Source: Arachnopeziza araneosa (Eukaryota; Ascomycota; Leotiomycetes; Helotiales; Arachnopezizaceae). Taken from it: DNA of 35,301 nucleotides. The DNA lies in the NCBI GenBank assembly GCA_003988855.1, contig QYAI01000233.1, forward strand, positions 1 through 35,301, written 5' to 3'. Made by a program: the position numbers and the translations under genes. Below are positions 18,421 through 30,123 of the stretch, in pieces (within the stretch, counting starts at the first letter, position 1; each line of letters begins with the position of its first letter). The notes beneath the pieces were generated by a model. That model was not told the origin of the DNA, ran no database searches, and saw nothing but the letters and a program-made list of their open reading frames with translations.

Positions 18421-20037
18421 ATGAAGGGCTCAATATTATCGACCTTTGTCTCCATTGGAGCTCTAAGTTCCTGCGTATCAGCGGTGGTTACCATTGGTAT
18501 ATCGAAAAGTCCGGAACCACTTCTGAGAAAACGATTGAACCCGCGGGGTACCATTACCGAATCGCTCATCAACAATATAACAGGAGGCGATTATGTTGCG
18601 AAAGTTACGGTTGGCGGACAGGCCGTTACATTGGCACTCGATACTGGAAGTAGTGACGTGTGGGTTTTGTCCAGTACGGCAGACTTATGTACATCGGCCG
18701 CACTGCAGAATAAATATCAGACAGGTGGATGCAACAGTGTTTGTGAGTAATCTCTGCCCTTCTTTACTAGGCTAACCTGCGCAGATGATTCTAGCAAATC
18801 CAAAACGTATAAACTAGTCGACCAAGGAGCTTTTGATATCACCTATGCAGATGGAAGTGGAGCACAAGGCGATTACATATCAGAAACATTAGCAATCGGC
18901 GGAAGTACACTTACTGCTCTCGAAATGGGTCTCGCGTCCACTGCCACGCTTCCTACAGGTCTGCTGGGCATAGGCTATGATGTGAACGAAGCATCTGACG
19001 ATCCCAAGACACAACAAGAACCATTCATTTATCCAAGCATAATCGACCAAATGGTAACCCAGAAATTAATCAATATTCGAGCCTATTCCCTTTTTCTAGA
19101 TGACCTAGAGTCCAAGACAGGAAGCATCATTTTTGGGGGTATGGACACTGCCAAATTCAGTGGCTCCCTCTACGAACTCCCAGTCGTTCCTGAAGAAGCC
19201 AGGAACGGAACAGCCATTTATGCAGCGCTTGCAGTAGAGATGACCGCCTTCGGCATGTCCTCTGGCTCAACCACCACCAATATGACCTCGAGTCGATTCG
19301 CTATCCCCGCGGTTCTCGATTCTGGAACCACACTGACTTACCTTCCCAGTACAGTCACGACTCAACTTTTCGCTGCCATAGGCGCTGTCGATGATAGTCA
19401 AAACTCAGGCGAAGTGTATGTGGACTGTAAAATTGGCACTCAGACCACAACATTTAATTATGGCTTCGGTGGTTCAGGCGGCTCTCCAGGTGTAACCATC
19501 CAAGTTCCGGCTTCCGAGCTCGTCTTCGACGTCTCCGACTCATTTGGGGCTCAATTTCCGCCTGATCTCCCCTTCTCAAATGTCTGCGCCTTTGGCATCC
19601 AATCCCTAGGCGATACAGGGCCTTATATCCTTGGTGACACCTTTTTACGCTCTGCGTATGTCGTTTATGACCTGAAGAACAACCTCGTTGCGTTAGCACA
19701 ATCAAACTTTAACTCTGCTGGTACCAACATCGTTGAGTTCCAGGCTTCTCAGACGGCTATCCCATCTGTCAGCGGAGTAGCGGGATCGCCAAGCGTAACG
19801 GCATCAGCAACGGGTGGTGTGGGAGGTTTAGGAGGCCCAACAAAAACTGCAGGATCGGGAGGAACAGGAGCCCTTACGATAACTGTGACGAGTACGGCGG
19901 GAAGTAGTACTGGATCCAGTACGTCCAGTAAGAGTGCAGCGGTAAGAAGTACACAACCCCTTGATTGGAGTAGGTTACTAGTTCTTGGATTTTCGGGAGC
20001 ATGTGTGGTGTTATGTGGTGCATTTCTAGTTGTATGA
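18421..20037 (+). CDS. Secreted, GPI-anchored aspartyl protease (yapsin/candidapepsin type, family A1)
   Basis: Exons are 18421-18742 and 18785-20037, giving 524 residues. The 42-nt intron begins GTGAGT, has a GCTAAC branch site and ends GCGCAG, and joins codon TAT (SVY|DSSKSKTY). An upstream in-frame ATG at 18355 is less likely, because the ATG at 18421 starts a good signal peptide (MKGSILSTFVSIGALSSCVS). A Lys-Arg (residues 37-38, LRKRLNPRG) could be a Kex2-type propeptide site. The two catalytic aspartates are in ALDTGSSDVWVL (Asp74) and VLDSGTTLTYLP (Asp286). The C-terminus is Ser/Thr/Gly-rich (about 420-500) and ends in a hydrophobic tail (LLVLGFSGACVVLCGAFLVV), typical of GPI attachment. 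Yapsin-like enzymes act at the plasma membrane or wall on precursors and wall proteins. Everything needed for activity appears intact. Confidence 0.93.
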
Positions 20038-20590
20038 TGAGATGAAAGTGATATTTGATCTATAAAAAGATGATTGGATTTTGGATATACCTAGAACATC
20101 GTTTGTCTGTATACAGTACGCAAGACTTAACTTCTCACTCGGTGGAAGCATTCTGGTGTATTCCCAAGCTTTCAGATGAATATCAGCTTCAGATGACCTT
20201 TTCTATATCAATCTCTCAGCCACATGTAACCACCGAGTTTTCCATATATTCGTGGTTCCACCTTGTACCACGTTGCATGGTGTTGTGGGGAATCCCTGCG
20301 AACGTTTCACGTTGCCGGCAACCTTATCCTGATTGATGGAATAATGTAGCTGCTTGAGTTTCCTACTAGATACTATATCAATTTCCAACGGCTAAGGAAA
20401 ACATCCTCCGTATGTTGAAGTTAATATACGCCGACAATGGATGACCTATTGGGTAGTTCAGTCCTTGGGGAAGCGTGTCATGAGATGAGACGTACGTCAA
20501 GTGGGGAATGATAGAAGAGAAACATGTTTCCAATAGAAGAATAAATTATTTCATCCTCTTGTATAATGTATTCATTCTTGACTTCTCAAG
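20038..20590. other. Intergenic, promoter region of the galactanase gene
   Basis: No gene is seen. It holds the 3' flank of the protease gene and the upstream region of the galactanase gene. No strong TATA at the right distance was found, and no carbon-catabolite motif cluster was evident on reading. Confidence 0.45.
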
Positions 20591-21692
20591 ATGTTGTTAC
20601 TATATACTCTCGGCAGTCTCATTGCCAGCGCACAAGCAGCTCTCACATACAAAGGCGTCGACTGGTCCTCCCTCACCGTCGAAGAAGCCGCTGGACGGAC
20701 CTACAAAAGCTCCTCTGGTGTTGTCCAACCCCTAGAAACCATCTTGAAGGCGAGTGGTGTCAACATTGTCCGACAGAGACTCTGGGTCAACCCTCAAAAT
20801 GGAGATTACAACCTCGCGTATAACCTCAAGCTGGCTCAGCGCGCCCAAGCTGCCGGGTTAGATGTCTATCTCGATATGCATTTCAGCGATACTTGGGCTG
20901 ATCCTGGTCATCAGGTACTTTTACATCTCATCCCGTAGCATGTACACAGGGTAATCGAGACAGGGCATCCCTTCTGGCTGGCCAACAGCTATCGGCGACC
21001 TCTCTTCGCGTCTGTACAACTACACCCTTCAAGTCGGGAATGCCTTTGCCGCAGCTTCTCTCCCACCTCCAACCATCATCAGCATTGGCAACGAGATCAC
21101 TCCCGGCCTCCTCCTCCCAGTCGGATCCCTCTCATCCTCCCCCAACAACGTCGCTCGGCTCCTCCACTCCGCTTCCACCGGCATCCGAGACTCTTCCCTG
21201 GGCAACAGATCCAAGATCATGATCCACATCGACAACGGCTGGGAGTGGAGTCGGCAGCAACATTGGTACACCACCGTCCTCGCAGCCGGTCCCTTCCTGC
21301 CCACCGATTTCGACATCATGGGCGTGAGCTACTACCCCTTCTACTCGGCCTCGGCCACCCTCGCATCGCTGAAATCGAGCTTGGCCAACATGGCGGCGAC
21401 CTGGAAGAAGGACATCATCGTCGCCGAGACCAACTGGCCCTTTAGCTGCCCGAGCCCGAAATATGCCTTCCCTCCCGACGTCAGCAGCATCCCCAAGGGT
21501 GCAAACGGCCAGACGCAGTTCCTCCAGGATGTGACCAGCATCCTGCAGAATACGACTGGTGGTACCGGGTTGTTCTATTGGGAACCGGCTTGGATCGATA
21601 ATGCGAACCTGGGCTCCAGTTGTGGTGATAATCTACTGGTTGATCCTAGTGGGGTGGCGAGGAGTAGTTTTGGTGTTTTTCAGGGGATGTGA
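20591..21692 (+). CDS. Arabinogalactan endo-beta-1,4-galactanase (GH53)
   Basis: Exons are 20591-20914 and 20964-21692, giving 350 residues, the usual GH53 length. The 49-nt intron begins GTACTT and ends AGACAG; the splice is in phase 0 and joins SDTWADPGHQ to GIPSGWPTAIG, a well known GH53 segment. A signal peptide (MLLLYTLGSLIASAQA) precedes YKGVDWSSL. Further family marks are VNIVRQRLWVNPQNG and LDMHFSDTWADPGHQ. The proton donor Glu152 is in ISIGNEITPG and the nucleophile Glu263 in IVAETNWP. GFYW-type ends are seen as GLFYWEPAWI. The enzyme hydrolyses beta-1,4-galactan side chains of pectin outside the cell. GC content is visibly higher than in the neighbouring DNA. All catalytic residues are present; the gene looks functional. 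Confidence 0.95.
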
Positions 21693-22177
21693 GAGGGAAG
21701 GGGAGGTAGGTTTGAGGTGTGAGGTTTGAGTAAGGTGCGTTCAGCACGCTGGTATTATGACGACAAGATTTCAATAGATTTAAATTATAAGTCACTATTA
21801 TTTAATTCTCGTGAGTTTATACATAATTCAACTCGGTTCAACTTACAAGATTTGAGACCCATTCAGCTCTTGATGTGTTCTGATTATGTCCAACTTGGAG
21901 TTGGTTCTAATTTCAAGTCAACTTAATGACTGAATCAGGTCGAGTTCGGATGAACAGTCTGTTCTCAATTGGAGAGAGCTTATCCAAGCCAAATCTAATC
22001 ATCAGAGCAAATCGACAACTATCCTGCTCATTCTAGTCCGCTTCTCATTTTTCATTTCTATCCCCTCTACTCGCCTCTAGTCATCTTATTTACTCAATTT
22101 CGATGCTCTCTATAACTTCATTGTCCAAGACAGTCTAAGACATTGATGTACTCTAGGTTCAATTCTCCAACAGTAGA
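21693..22177. other. Intergenic between convergent genes
   Basis: AT-rich 3' flanks of the galactanase gene and of the 2EXR gene. Nothing further was recognised. Confidence 0.45.
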
Positions 22178-22864
22178 TTAAGACACCTCTTGTCCTTCCA
22201 CAATATTTCCCCACACAGTACCCAAAGCAGACACCACCCTCGTCCTTGGAACCACCCACTCGGGCCACTCTGCCTTCAGCCTCCCCAACGTCGTCCTAAA
22301 ATACTCAAACCTCTCCTCCCTCCTCTCCTCCCCATCCCAGACCACCAGAACCAACTCCTCCAACCGCGGAAACCGCCGCACCTCATCCCAGATGAAGCCC
22401 GCGCGGTCGAAAAGATCCACCTCCGCATCCAGCGTCAGGTACCTCACCCACCTCCCCTCCACCTCCACCACCTTGGCCTCATTCCTGCGCGGACTGAACA
22501 CCTTGCCAAACCACAGGGTCAGCAGATAGTCACCGGGACCGCGCTGCTGCGCTTCGGGGCCGAGGGCTCCCGTCCCGGACCCGAAGCACAGCGTGTCGAT
22601 GCCGTGGTGGAAGTAGACCCGTGCTGGGTAGACGGCCGTTCCGAAGGAGAGGGAGTAGCGCTGCAGGGCCTCGGAGCGCGATTCGTGGCAGATCTGGAGT
22701 GCGAGCGGTGCTGCCGGTGTCTCGCTCCGGGGCACCCAGCCTCGGAACCCAAAGGCCTTGAAGAGGATCTTGACGCCGACGTCTCGCGGTCCCGGGAAGG
22801 TCGCGCGCCAGATCTTGAGGCGGAGTTCGAGCGGGAGGTTGGGGAACAGAGTGAATCTTTCCAT
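22178..22864 (-). CDS. 2EXR-domain protein
   Basis: A single-exon frame of 228 residues starts MERFTLFPNLPLELRLKIWR and has ATFPGPRDVGVKI. This is the signature of the fungal 2EXR family (F..LP.ELRL.IW, then PR.V). The block PLALQICHESRSEALQRYSL follows at about residues 53-72, another hallmark. The domain occupies about residues 5-150. The function of 2EXR proteins is unknown; they are greatly expanded in ascomycetes and related in pattern to F-box-like N-terminal motifs. The gene is GC-rich (many ACC/GGC/CTC codons) compared with its surroundings, and the opposite strand is therefore open too (22190-22900) without being coding. No introns, no breaks. Confidence 0.88.
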   Translation of the reverse strand: MERFTLFPNLPLELRLKIWRATFPGPRDVGVKILFKAFGFRGWVPRSETPAAPLALQICHESRSEALQRYSLSFGTAVYPARVYFHHGIDTLCFGSGTGALGPEAQQRGPGDYLLTLWFGKVFSPRRNEAKVVEVEGRWVRYLTLDAEVDLFDRAGFIWDEVRRFPRLEELVLVVWDGEERREERFEYFRTTLGRLKAEWPEWVVPRTRVVSALGTVWGNIVEGQEVS

Positions 22865-23556
22865 GCCGAGAAGGGCTGTCGTTTGATGGACCTTTCCTGA
22901 GATAGAATCTAGGAGATTGATTTAAATGAACATGGTATCAAACGATCAGAGAGTCTGTTGAGGTTTAATAAGTAATCTGATGTCAGTGACCTTGATCTTG
23001 AATCAAGCTCACCGACGTGAGACGAGGGTAATTCGCCTAACCGTGCCTTTGGTTAGTAAGCAAAGGGGAGACAAGAGGTCCCAGACAGGTAATATCCATG
23101 AGGCATATAGAAATAAATAAGTCGTTCCTGTTTCATCGCCAAGAACCTCTTTAGCTTAATGGTAAACACCACCTTTCGCAAAGAGCCGATCGACAAAAAT
23201 AAAAAGGCAGAAAACCGGGCGGGTAGGGTTTGTGCTTCTCGCGAGTCCTCGAGGACTTGGGAGTTTCGTTTTTTGCCGTTTTGTTCTTTGCTATATGTGT
23301 ATAATTTGATACTTTTTGGGAAGTGGGCATCGGTGTTCAACTGGGCTTTGCAGCATTCAATAGACTTTCATTCCATCGAAATGTGAGAATCTTGGGCCTT
23401 CTTTCAGTATATTTTTTCTCTTCTCGACTTTGGCGGTCATGGTTTATCATTTTCTCAGCTCTCGAGAACAGTTGAACGACTCATGTTTCCGTGTGCAATC
23501 TTCTCCTCACTTCTTCATATTCAGTCCTGTGTTGATTTGAACGAGCCAAAATGCAT
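22865..23556. other. Intergenic, no gene recognised
   Basis: Promoter region of the 2EXR gene and 3' flank of the symporter gene. A minus-strand frame at 23340-23053 (95 codons) has no motifs and atypical composition, so I did not call it. Confidence 0.45.
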
Positions 23557-25343
23557 TCATTTTAAGCGATCTTCTAGACTCACTTCTACGGTTTGATCTA
23601 TTGGTTCGCCATCATCTCCATAATGCCCCAAGTCGTCAACCCACAGCGTACATATCATAGCGATAAACGCAAAAACGCCTCCTGCTCTAAAAGTCCATAC
23701 AATCTCCAAGTTACTCTTCCCTTTGGCTTTGGAATCCGTACTCATCGACACGACTCCCATGCAGAGCGCCATGATAATCTGCGGGAGACAAATCGAGAGA
23801 CCGTGAAGGCCATATATAAACCCCTCATGGGTGGAAACACTCTCACCATCTTCCACGTTGGTCAATTCTTTGTAGTCATCCCGACCCGGTTGTCGAGAGA
23901 TCTCAGCGCCTAGGAGCGCATAGGGTATCCAATTCGTCACGGCCCAGCTGAAACCTACAATGGTGAAGAGAATAACCGTGCCTTGAGCGGTTCTCACAAA
24001 GAATGTACCGAGCATGCAGAGGCCGAATACGGCGTGAGACAACATCCAGATGTGACGCATGGTAAATAGAGCGGAGATGTTACGGATTTTTGTCGTCCAG
24101 GCTGGACGGAGTGCACGGTCTCCGGTTGCGAGGTAGGGGAGCATGATTGAGGTGAGGAGGGAGAAGGCGCTGTAGGTGAGGAAAGCGAGGGAACCAAGGC
24201 GAGGTGGTTCGCTTTTTGGATTATGCCATACCTTCGATTTGGAACTTTGACCGTCGGCAAAGCTGTTGACGTATCTGAAGTGCGTTAACTGTTGATTCTT
24301 GAAATAAGTATCACTCAAAAGACCTACGTTACGGCATAAAAGTAAAATGGAAACCATCCAAGCCAGGCAAGAAATTGCACCAAGCAAATCTTCCTGAACT
24401 GATTAGACGTCCCTCTCAGCAGCTTCAACTGCTCTCCCAGTCTCCAGCCTTTCTGTTTCTTTTTTCCAGCGTTTCTAGATCTTCTCGATTCAGAAGATTG
24501 CTCGAAGGCTGAACCGTCATCTTCATTGCTCACGCAGAAGCAACTGATCCCTAGCGACACGATCAAACATGCTGTAGCAAAGAAGGTCATATCAATCAAA
24601 ACGGTCCGACCCTTGGTTTCCTGAATATCGCGAGAGCGACTATCCAAAAACGCAGCAAAATTCCCAACTACGCCTCCTACACTGATATATCTCCCAGCCC
24701 ACGCATTGGCTTCTGCCTGTTCCCGGAGCGAACATCCATCCGTAACCAGGACTCTCATACCAACTTGAACCGCCTGAACAGCCGAATACATGGCCCATAC
24801 AAAGAACATGGAGAAAACAGCCAGGACTGTCTGTCGAGTGTCTTTCGATGCGTCACGTGACACCAACAGGTCTGTGAAGGGCCGCGCCCAAGCAAGACAC
24901 AGCATAGAGATGATGAGCCATATGGCTCCTATGACGATGAAGGGTTTTCGTCGTCCCCATGATGATTGATATCGATCAGACCAACTACCAAAATATGGTT
25001 GTAAAACCGCGCCGCAGATGGGGCCAGAGAGAAGCGTGAGTGAGATCTGGCTTTCGGTAAGGCCCAGAGATGTCAGGTGAGGCTTGAAGAACGTTAACCT
25101 TTTTCTTCAAAAGAGACGATTAGTAGATGGATTGATGAGAACTCACAACTCCTTGACCGGCAAAAGCTACATAAAAAACACCCAACCTGTGAAGAATTAA
25201 TACGTCTCAACATAGCGAAAGGGGGAGACGAACCCTCCAAATCCGACCGGTGTTAAAAATGAGCGCCGCTTCTTGCCATTGACGACTGGCATATCAGAAC
25301 TCTCCTTATCTAGATAACTAGGATCATCCAGCTCGACATCCAT
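23557..25343 (-). CDS. Sugar/H+ symporter, GPH/MFS type (sucrose or alpha-glucoside permease-like), four exons
   Basis: Exons 25343-25234, 25186-25147, 25082-24328 and 24274-23557 sum to 1623 nt, 540 residues. Introns: 25233-25187 (47 nt, GTTCGT..CACAG), 25146-25083 (64 nt, GTGAGT..TTCAAG) and 24327-24275 (53 nt, GTAGGT..TTCAG); the last two have TTAAC branch sites. With this set, GFGGLGVFYVAFAGQGVPHL, SLGLTESQISLTLLSGPICG and QPYFGSWSDRYQSSWGRRKP are continuous, matching the SLGL...GP..G...QP..G..SD...RWGRRRP pattern of sucrose carriers. Later membrane segments include LAWLGWFPFYFYAVTYVNSF and GFSWAVTNWIPYALLGAEIS. A cytosolic loop with basic and acidic runs sits mid-protein. It would import a disaccharide with protons across the plasma membrane; the substrate is not determinable. 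It lies 3 kb from a galactanase gene. No defects seen. Confidence 0.87.
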
Positions 25344-27642
25344 CTTCAGGATGTATGCTGTGAGGAGCAATGCTGAATTGAGCTCGAGATGGTCGATACG
25401 GAATCACCTGATTTAATCTCCACCGGTTCGCGTGGCTGCAAATTTTGGGTTCGAGACTCTCTCTCCCCTATCCCGTAGTAACATAATCAAGCAGACTTCA
25501 TCGCATCATGCTGCTTTGATCAGGCGTCAAATCTAGTCGGTAGCGGGGCGATATCAACAATGTCTTCGTTGTGTGTGAGCTGTCTCCTACCCAGCTCGTG
25601 CTAAGCTAGTTTTCTCCACCGCGGGTGTGCTAGGAGTGATATACATTATGCTCGTACTACCATCAGTCCAAGCATTGAGAAGCGAATCTGACGTGAGATG
25701 GCATACCATCCCCCCTTGAAATTCTAACGGTGAATCACTGCGGGGTACCCATGGCGTACTGTACTTAACAGCTCACATCGTAATATCCTTACACGCTGCA
25801 CACATATATCTCGGAAGAGGCAGCCACTCCCGTATCTACCATGGACAAGCCTGCATGGTAATCGTCCAGATAAGCACCAGGAAGGAATCCTTTATATAAA
25901 ATAGATTAATGGAGCAGCTAATCGCTGAGATCTTACTGGCCCTAGCTGGGTTCGTCAACATCCTGGTGAAGGGTAAATATTCGGAGGCTCCGGAGCTATG
26001 ACGATACATAGATGGGTATGTTTCGCCATTTGAGGCTCTGATTTTGCCATTAAATATGGATTTCGAATCGGTATCAGAAGTTCATTGAAAGAGTCGCCTT
26101 TGTCTTTCGCAGTCTCCATTCAATGTGAAGAATTGTATTCAGATTTACCTAAATATTAGGGCTTTGCAAAGTAAGGAGCGAAGCCAAGGGCTGTGCCGTA
26201 TTACAGCATAAGGGTACGACTAGATCCATATCCGCATTGAAACACAAACATTTGTACAGAGCGTAGATCTTGAAAACGTATCATCCCTTAGCCGTAAAAA
26301 TCGATACAGACTGGAAGCAAGGTAAGTAATATATACATATTTCCGTGGGAACTATGGCAGGGTCACGAACCGTCAAAAGAAAAACAATGCTGAGCTGAAT
26401 GCATTGTCTAAGGATAATACGATATCCGTTGCAGTAATGAGAAGAGTAGCAGGAGGAGGAGGTTGTGGAATACATCCTTCTGTTGCATAGATTTGAGAAC
26501 TCTATCTTCTAGATAAATCGCGAAGCACTCCTACCCACACTGACTCACATTTTCCAGGTGCAAGGCAGCTGCAGCAAGCCCAATGGGCTCCGTATCAATG
26601 GTATTTCGTGTCAATTCTGCTGCTAGTTGTAATTAACCTAACACTGGAAGCGGTGGAAGCTGTTGCCATAAGGGATATGCGATTTGCTCAGCAAGCCGGT
26701 AGTGACCGAGTGGTGTTAGCATTTAAGCTCCAGTTAGCTACCGACATTCCCCCGATCTCGCTTGCAGCGAAGGTTGATACATTCTGATTTTTTTTATCTC
26801 GGTTTTGGCGTTTTCAGGAACGCGACGCGGGTTGTGCGGCCGCACCGCGGCGCCTGGAAATCTGGCCGTGGTTGCGACATGCAACAAAAAAGCGAGAGAA
26901 GATTATCTTGAACAAACCAACTCTGAACACGATATTTTCTTTTGCTTTAACCCATATCAGTGTTGGTCCCTTCTTACAACCATGCAGTAATCTAGAGTTT
27001 AGTAGATGTGTGATGGCGCGGTCGCAGAATTTACGTGCGCCGACTACTATGCAGGAAGAGGGGAGGATCGAGCGAGGCTAAAGAAATCAAAAGATGTTTG
27101 CTCGCACCATAAATGATTCTGCTAGAGTATTTCCCAATCTCAATTTACACTGCGTGTAGAATCTCCTCGTTCAGATAACTTCTCCATTTGTACATAGAAC
27201 AGTACTTTACTGTGGCCTTCTTCCAACTTTCCCGTAAAGTAAATATCCTACCTAAATCAACATTCTAATCTTTTTCTCTCTGGCTCAGCCCACCAGGAAT
27301 CTTCTGTTCTTATTGCGAGATAGACTACGGAGGGAATCTTTCCTATTTCTTCCCTATTAAGAGAGCCTGTAACGTTGAAGTCGTATATAAAATATGCTTG
27401 CATAGGATTCTCCGAGTCAAAATTAGGAAGGAAATGCATAGCATCATAGCATTTAGCCTGCAAATCCTTATTGAAGTCGCGCTCGAGTATCTGCTCACAA
27501 AAGTTACGCCTGAGTCGATATACTCGTTCCTCTCGTTCTCATGGAATGTCTGCCACAAAAACACGAATGATGACTCGTTGTGCGTTGTTCGTTTCGTTGT
27601 TCATCTCGTTGATTCAAAATTGGATCCTGACCTGAATACATC
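25344..27642. other. 2.3-kb gene-poor region with a possible exon relic
   Basis: Promoter of the symporter gene, then AT-rich DNA. At 27500-27257 on the minus strand a frame of about 80 codons is open (ILERDFNKDLQAKCYDAMHF, then FDSENPMQAYF), with another frame continuing protein-like sequence upstream (FLWQTFHENERNEYIDSG). This may be a frameshifted gene remnant that I cannot name. A GC-rich patch lies at 26815-26870 within AT-rich DNA. Nothing else was recognised. Confidence 0.35.
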
Positions 27643-27800
27643 GAGGCGGTCAAAACCCGTCTTTGCTAAAGCGTCGGGAAATCGTAAGTCAAAGCTTAAA
27701 TATCACAATCTTTACTCTACTAAAGTCGATAAAAATTCTAGACGATAAAAGATAAGTATCTAAGAGCTCCGCATTTAGGTTTTAAGTGCTCGTTTAAAAC
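27643..27800. mobile_element. Truncated copy of a second MITE family
   Basis: The segment starts GAGGCGGTCAAAACCCGTCT and ends AAGTGCTCGTTTAAAAC. It aligns along its length, at roughly three quarters identity by eye, with the left three quarters of the element at 30124-30362. The shared blocks include GCGGTCAAAA at the start and GTATCTAAGAGCTCCG near the end. The right terminal inverted repeat is missing, so the copy is truncated or its end is mutated beyond recognition. Confidence 0.6.
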
Positions 27801-28443
27801 GTATGAATGATCGCATGTAGACCTGGCATCACAATTCACGGTACACAACTACCTATTAAGAGTGAGTTGAATTTCTTATTCTACCAATCCTATTTCATTA
27901 TATTCCCCGCTCTTCCTTTCCTAGCTTCCTCCTACTCCCTTTTGTTTAGCTTCAAGGAAACGACTAACCTTCGTCATGAGTGACTTCTCTGCCCCAAGCT
28001 TCAAAACCTTCCACAGCACCACGACGACTCTACTTATTGAGATCACGACGCAAATTCTTTATCATGTCATTGTGACACTTGGTCACTGCCTCTTGGCGGC
28101 GGACAGTCGAATATGCCTTTGAAGCACCCGAGAGTCTCTGTCGTCGTTAGGACTATATGAAAATATCATGGTTTCAACTCTGCCTCCCGTGTTCTGGTGC
28201 AACATCCTCAGTCGATGATCTCGGGGTATAGAGCTTGCTAAAGATCTTTGGCCCATATGATCGCATCGAATCCCAGGTTCGCAAGTTTGAAACGTGTGGA
28301 CACAAGAAAAGGAAGCTCCATGGACTGCATCTCATACTCAGTTTTCGAGAGGCTGGAATAATTTTATCCGCTGGAAATGTAGAATAGAGAGAGAGGTAAA
28401 TATATATTGCGGGACGTGGTATCCTCTTCCATCAATCCGTTCC
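27801..28443. other. Non-coding, possible short gene remnant
   Basis: An ATG at 27976 opens 48 codons (MSDFSAPSFKTFHSTTTTLL...). The following frame has RTVEYAFEAPESLCRR-like sequence. It could be the remains of a small gene such as a BTB-domain protein, but the evidence is thin. Nothing else was recognised. Confidence 0.25.
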
Positions 28444-29774
28444 TCAATCTATGATAGGGTCCTCTAAACCTAAACACTTCTGGCAAAGATGTCCTCCGCC
28501 GTACTCCGGCTTTCCTAAATGCCCCATAACGTTCTCCTGTTCTGCGCGGGAATAGTCGCGACAGATTAAGATCGAATCGGGTGGGGGGCGTCTTTTGCGT
28601 AATTCCTCCTTGCGCATTGTTGCTATCATATCTTCCTCCGAGGTAGCGCTCTGGTAAGAGATTAGGCTAGGTGCTTCTTCACAGTCATTGCTATCATTGT
28701 AAAGATGCAGACGTTTTGCATCGACTGGCACAAGATCTGAATCTGGGGCCTTGCGTTTCTTTGGACTTTTGCTGCGCCCTCTCCCAGTGCTTAGTTGAGC
28801 GAAGGCAGCGGGGTCCAAGGTTTTTGTGATTTCGTAGAAACCATTCAAGCTCTTTTACTGTACCTTGATCAGCCGCTCTGGGCCTTGTTCTATAAAGGCC
28901 TTGACGAGTGGGAAGATAGCCCAGGCGAACCGAGCAAGGAGGAATTCTGTCGAAACGCTAGCAGCTATCTCTACCGGCCGGTTGTGAAACATGCTACCTA
29001 GCTCGTATGTAATCTCTAGGAAGTGAGCGACCCATTGATTACCTTTACGAGCAATAACGAATTTACGATCATCAAATGCGCGGTGGAGATCTAGACGTAG
29101 GGCGATAGCATTAGCTATGTCATCAGTACTCAAATCGCCTGATATATCTCGCCGTGCGTTATACTTTTGCATGCCATTCTGTCGAAACCAATCCAGCTCA
29201 TTCCTCGGGCATAAATGCGCTCGTTCGATGTAATCTCGGTGTCTGGATATTGCACATCCCCGATCTCGTGCAATGACAGCGGCGCTGACCGAGGAAACTG
29301 AAGGAGTACCGCAAGGCTCTATTGTCTCTTCTTCTGCGCCTTGAGTTCCTCTGACCCATCTCGTGAACCTGTAATCGTGAGGGAATGGCCAGTAGTCGAA
29401 GGATATGTAAACAGGGTATTTGTAGTATTCTCGATCGCTTGAGTCGAAAGGCGAAGCAATTGGATTAGGTATATGGAAATAGTACTTGTCATCTCCAATT
29501 TCTAATTTATCTCCATCCCGCTGTCGTGTCAAGTATCCAATTTGATTGCAAGCGACAATCGCGCAAACTAAAAGGCGGTCCCGGCATGTAGTCCTCCATT
29601 CCGGGCGTCCCATGCGTATAGTTGGAGGAGGCAGTTTTGCTGGTAATCTTCGGAGTATGCTGGGTGTTTGAAGGCGACTAGCCTTGTGGTGTTCGTGTAC
29701 ACAGGCGATGTGTGGTCGTTGTCTTGGGTAGGAGGTCGAACCGCAGGGCGGATGATGCAGCTTCTTAAGATCAC
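28444..29774 (-). pseudogene. HNH-nuclease-domain protein, broken by one frameshift and one nonsense codon
   Basis: Three pieces align in order as one fungal HNH protein of about 440 residues. The N-terminal part (YTNTTRLVAFKHPAY, LYAWDARNGGLHAGTA) is in one frame up to a TAG at 29568-29570. The continuation VCAIVACNQIG is in the next frame, and one base lost in the run of T at about 29572 would explain the shift. The HNH core follows: CAISRHRDYIERAHLCPR, then IALRLDLHRAFDDRKFVIA, with His of ERAHL, Asn of IANAIALR and His of LHRAFD as the likely metal and catalytic residues. A TAA at 28857-28855 interrupts the same frame, which then continues to 28444 with a nuclear-signal-like SKSPKKRKAPDSD and a Cys-rich end. 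No ATG is seen for the N-terminal frame. These proteins are abundant in ascomycetes and have unknown roles. Decay looks recent. Confidence 0.75.
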
Positions 29775-30123
29775 TTAGCATCAGATTAGCTTACACAAAC
29801 TTTCTAGATAGCCGTAGCGATAGGTGTACAGAGATTTCAACTTTGGCTGTCGTGATAATTCCAAGGAGATTCCCCCGCCAACCACCAATGTCTGTACATC
29901 GACGGCAGCACCTCGCGCAACATCAAAGCCAACGAGGCATGGACGAATGGTCATCCAAGAGCATAACAGCCACGGTACATGGTTCGAAGGAGATCCGCCA
30001 GCTTCCTTTCGACCAGTTGGACAAATGTTGAATATTTTTTGCACCAGGATTTATGGATCAGAGAACACTTACAGGAGCTTTTAAGGCCTGAGGCACCAAG
30101 GCTAACGAGCATCCTGAGTTTCC
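29775..30123. other. Intergenic, no gene recognised
   Basis: All three plus frames and the minus strand hold short open frames of 60-87 codons here without motifs. I cannot support any of them. Confidence 0.4.

Noticed and set aside
20559..20571. TATAATG just before the galactanase ATG
   Set aside because: It lies only about 23 nt before the start codon, too close for a TATA box with a normal 5' leader.
22190..22900. 236-codon open frame on the plus strand opposite the 2EXR gene
   Set aside because: It is a shadow of a GC-rich coding strand: Pro/His/Arg-rich composition, no motif, and the minus strand has clear 2EXR hallmarks.
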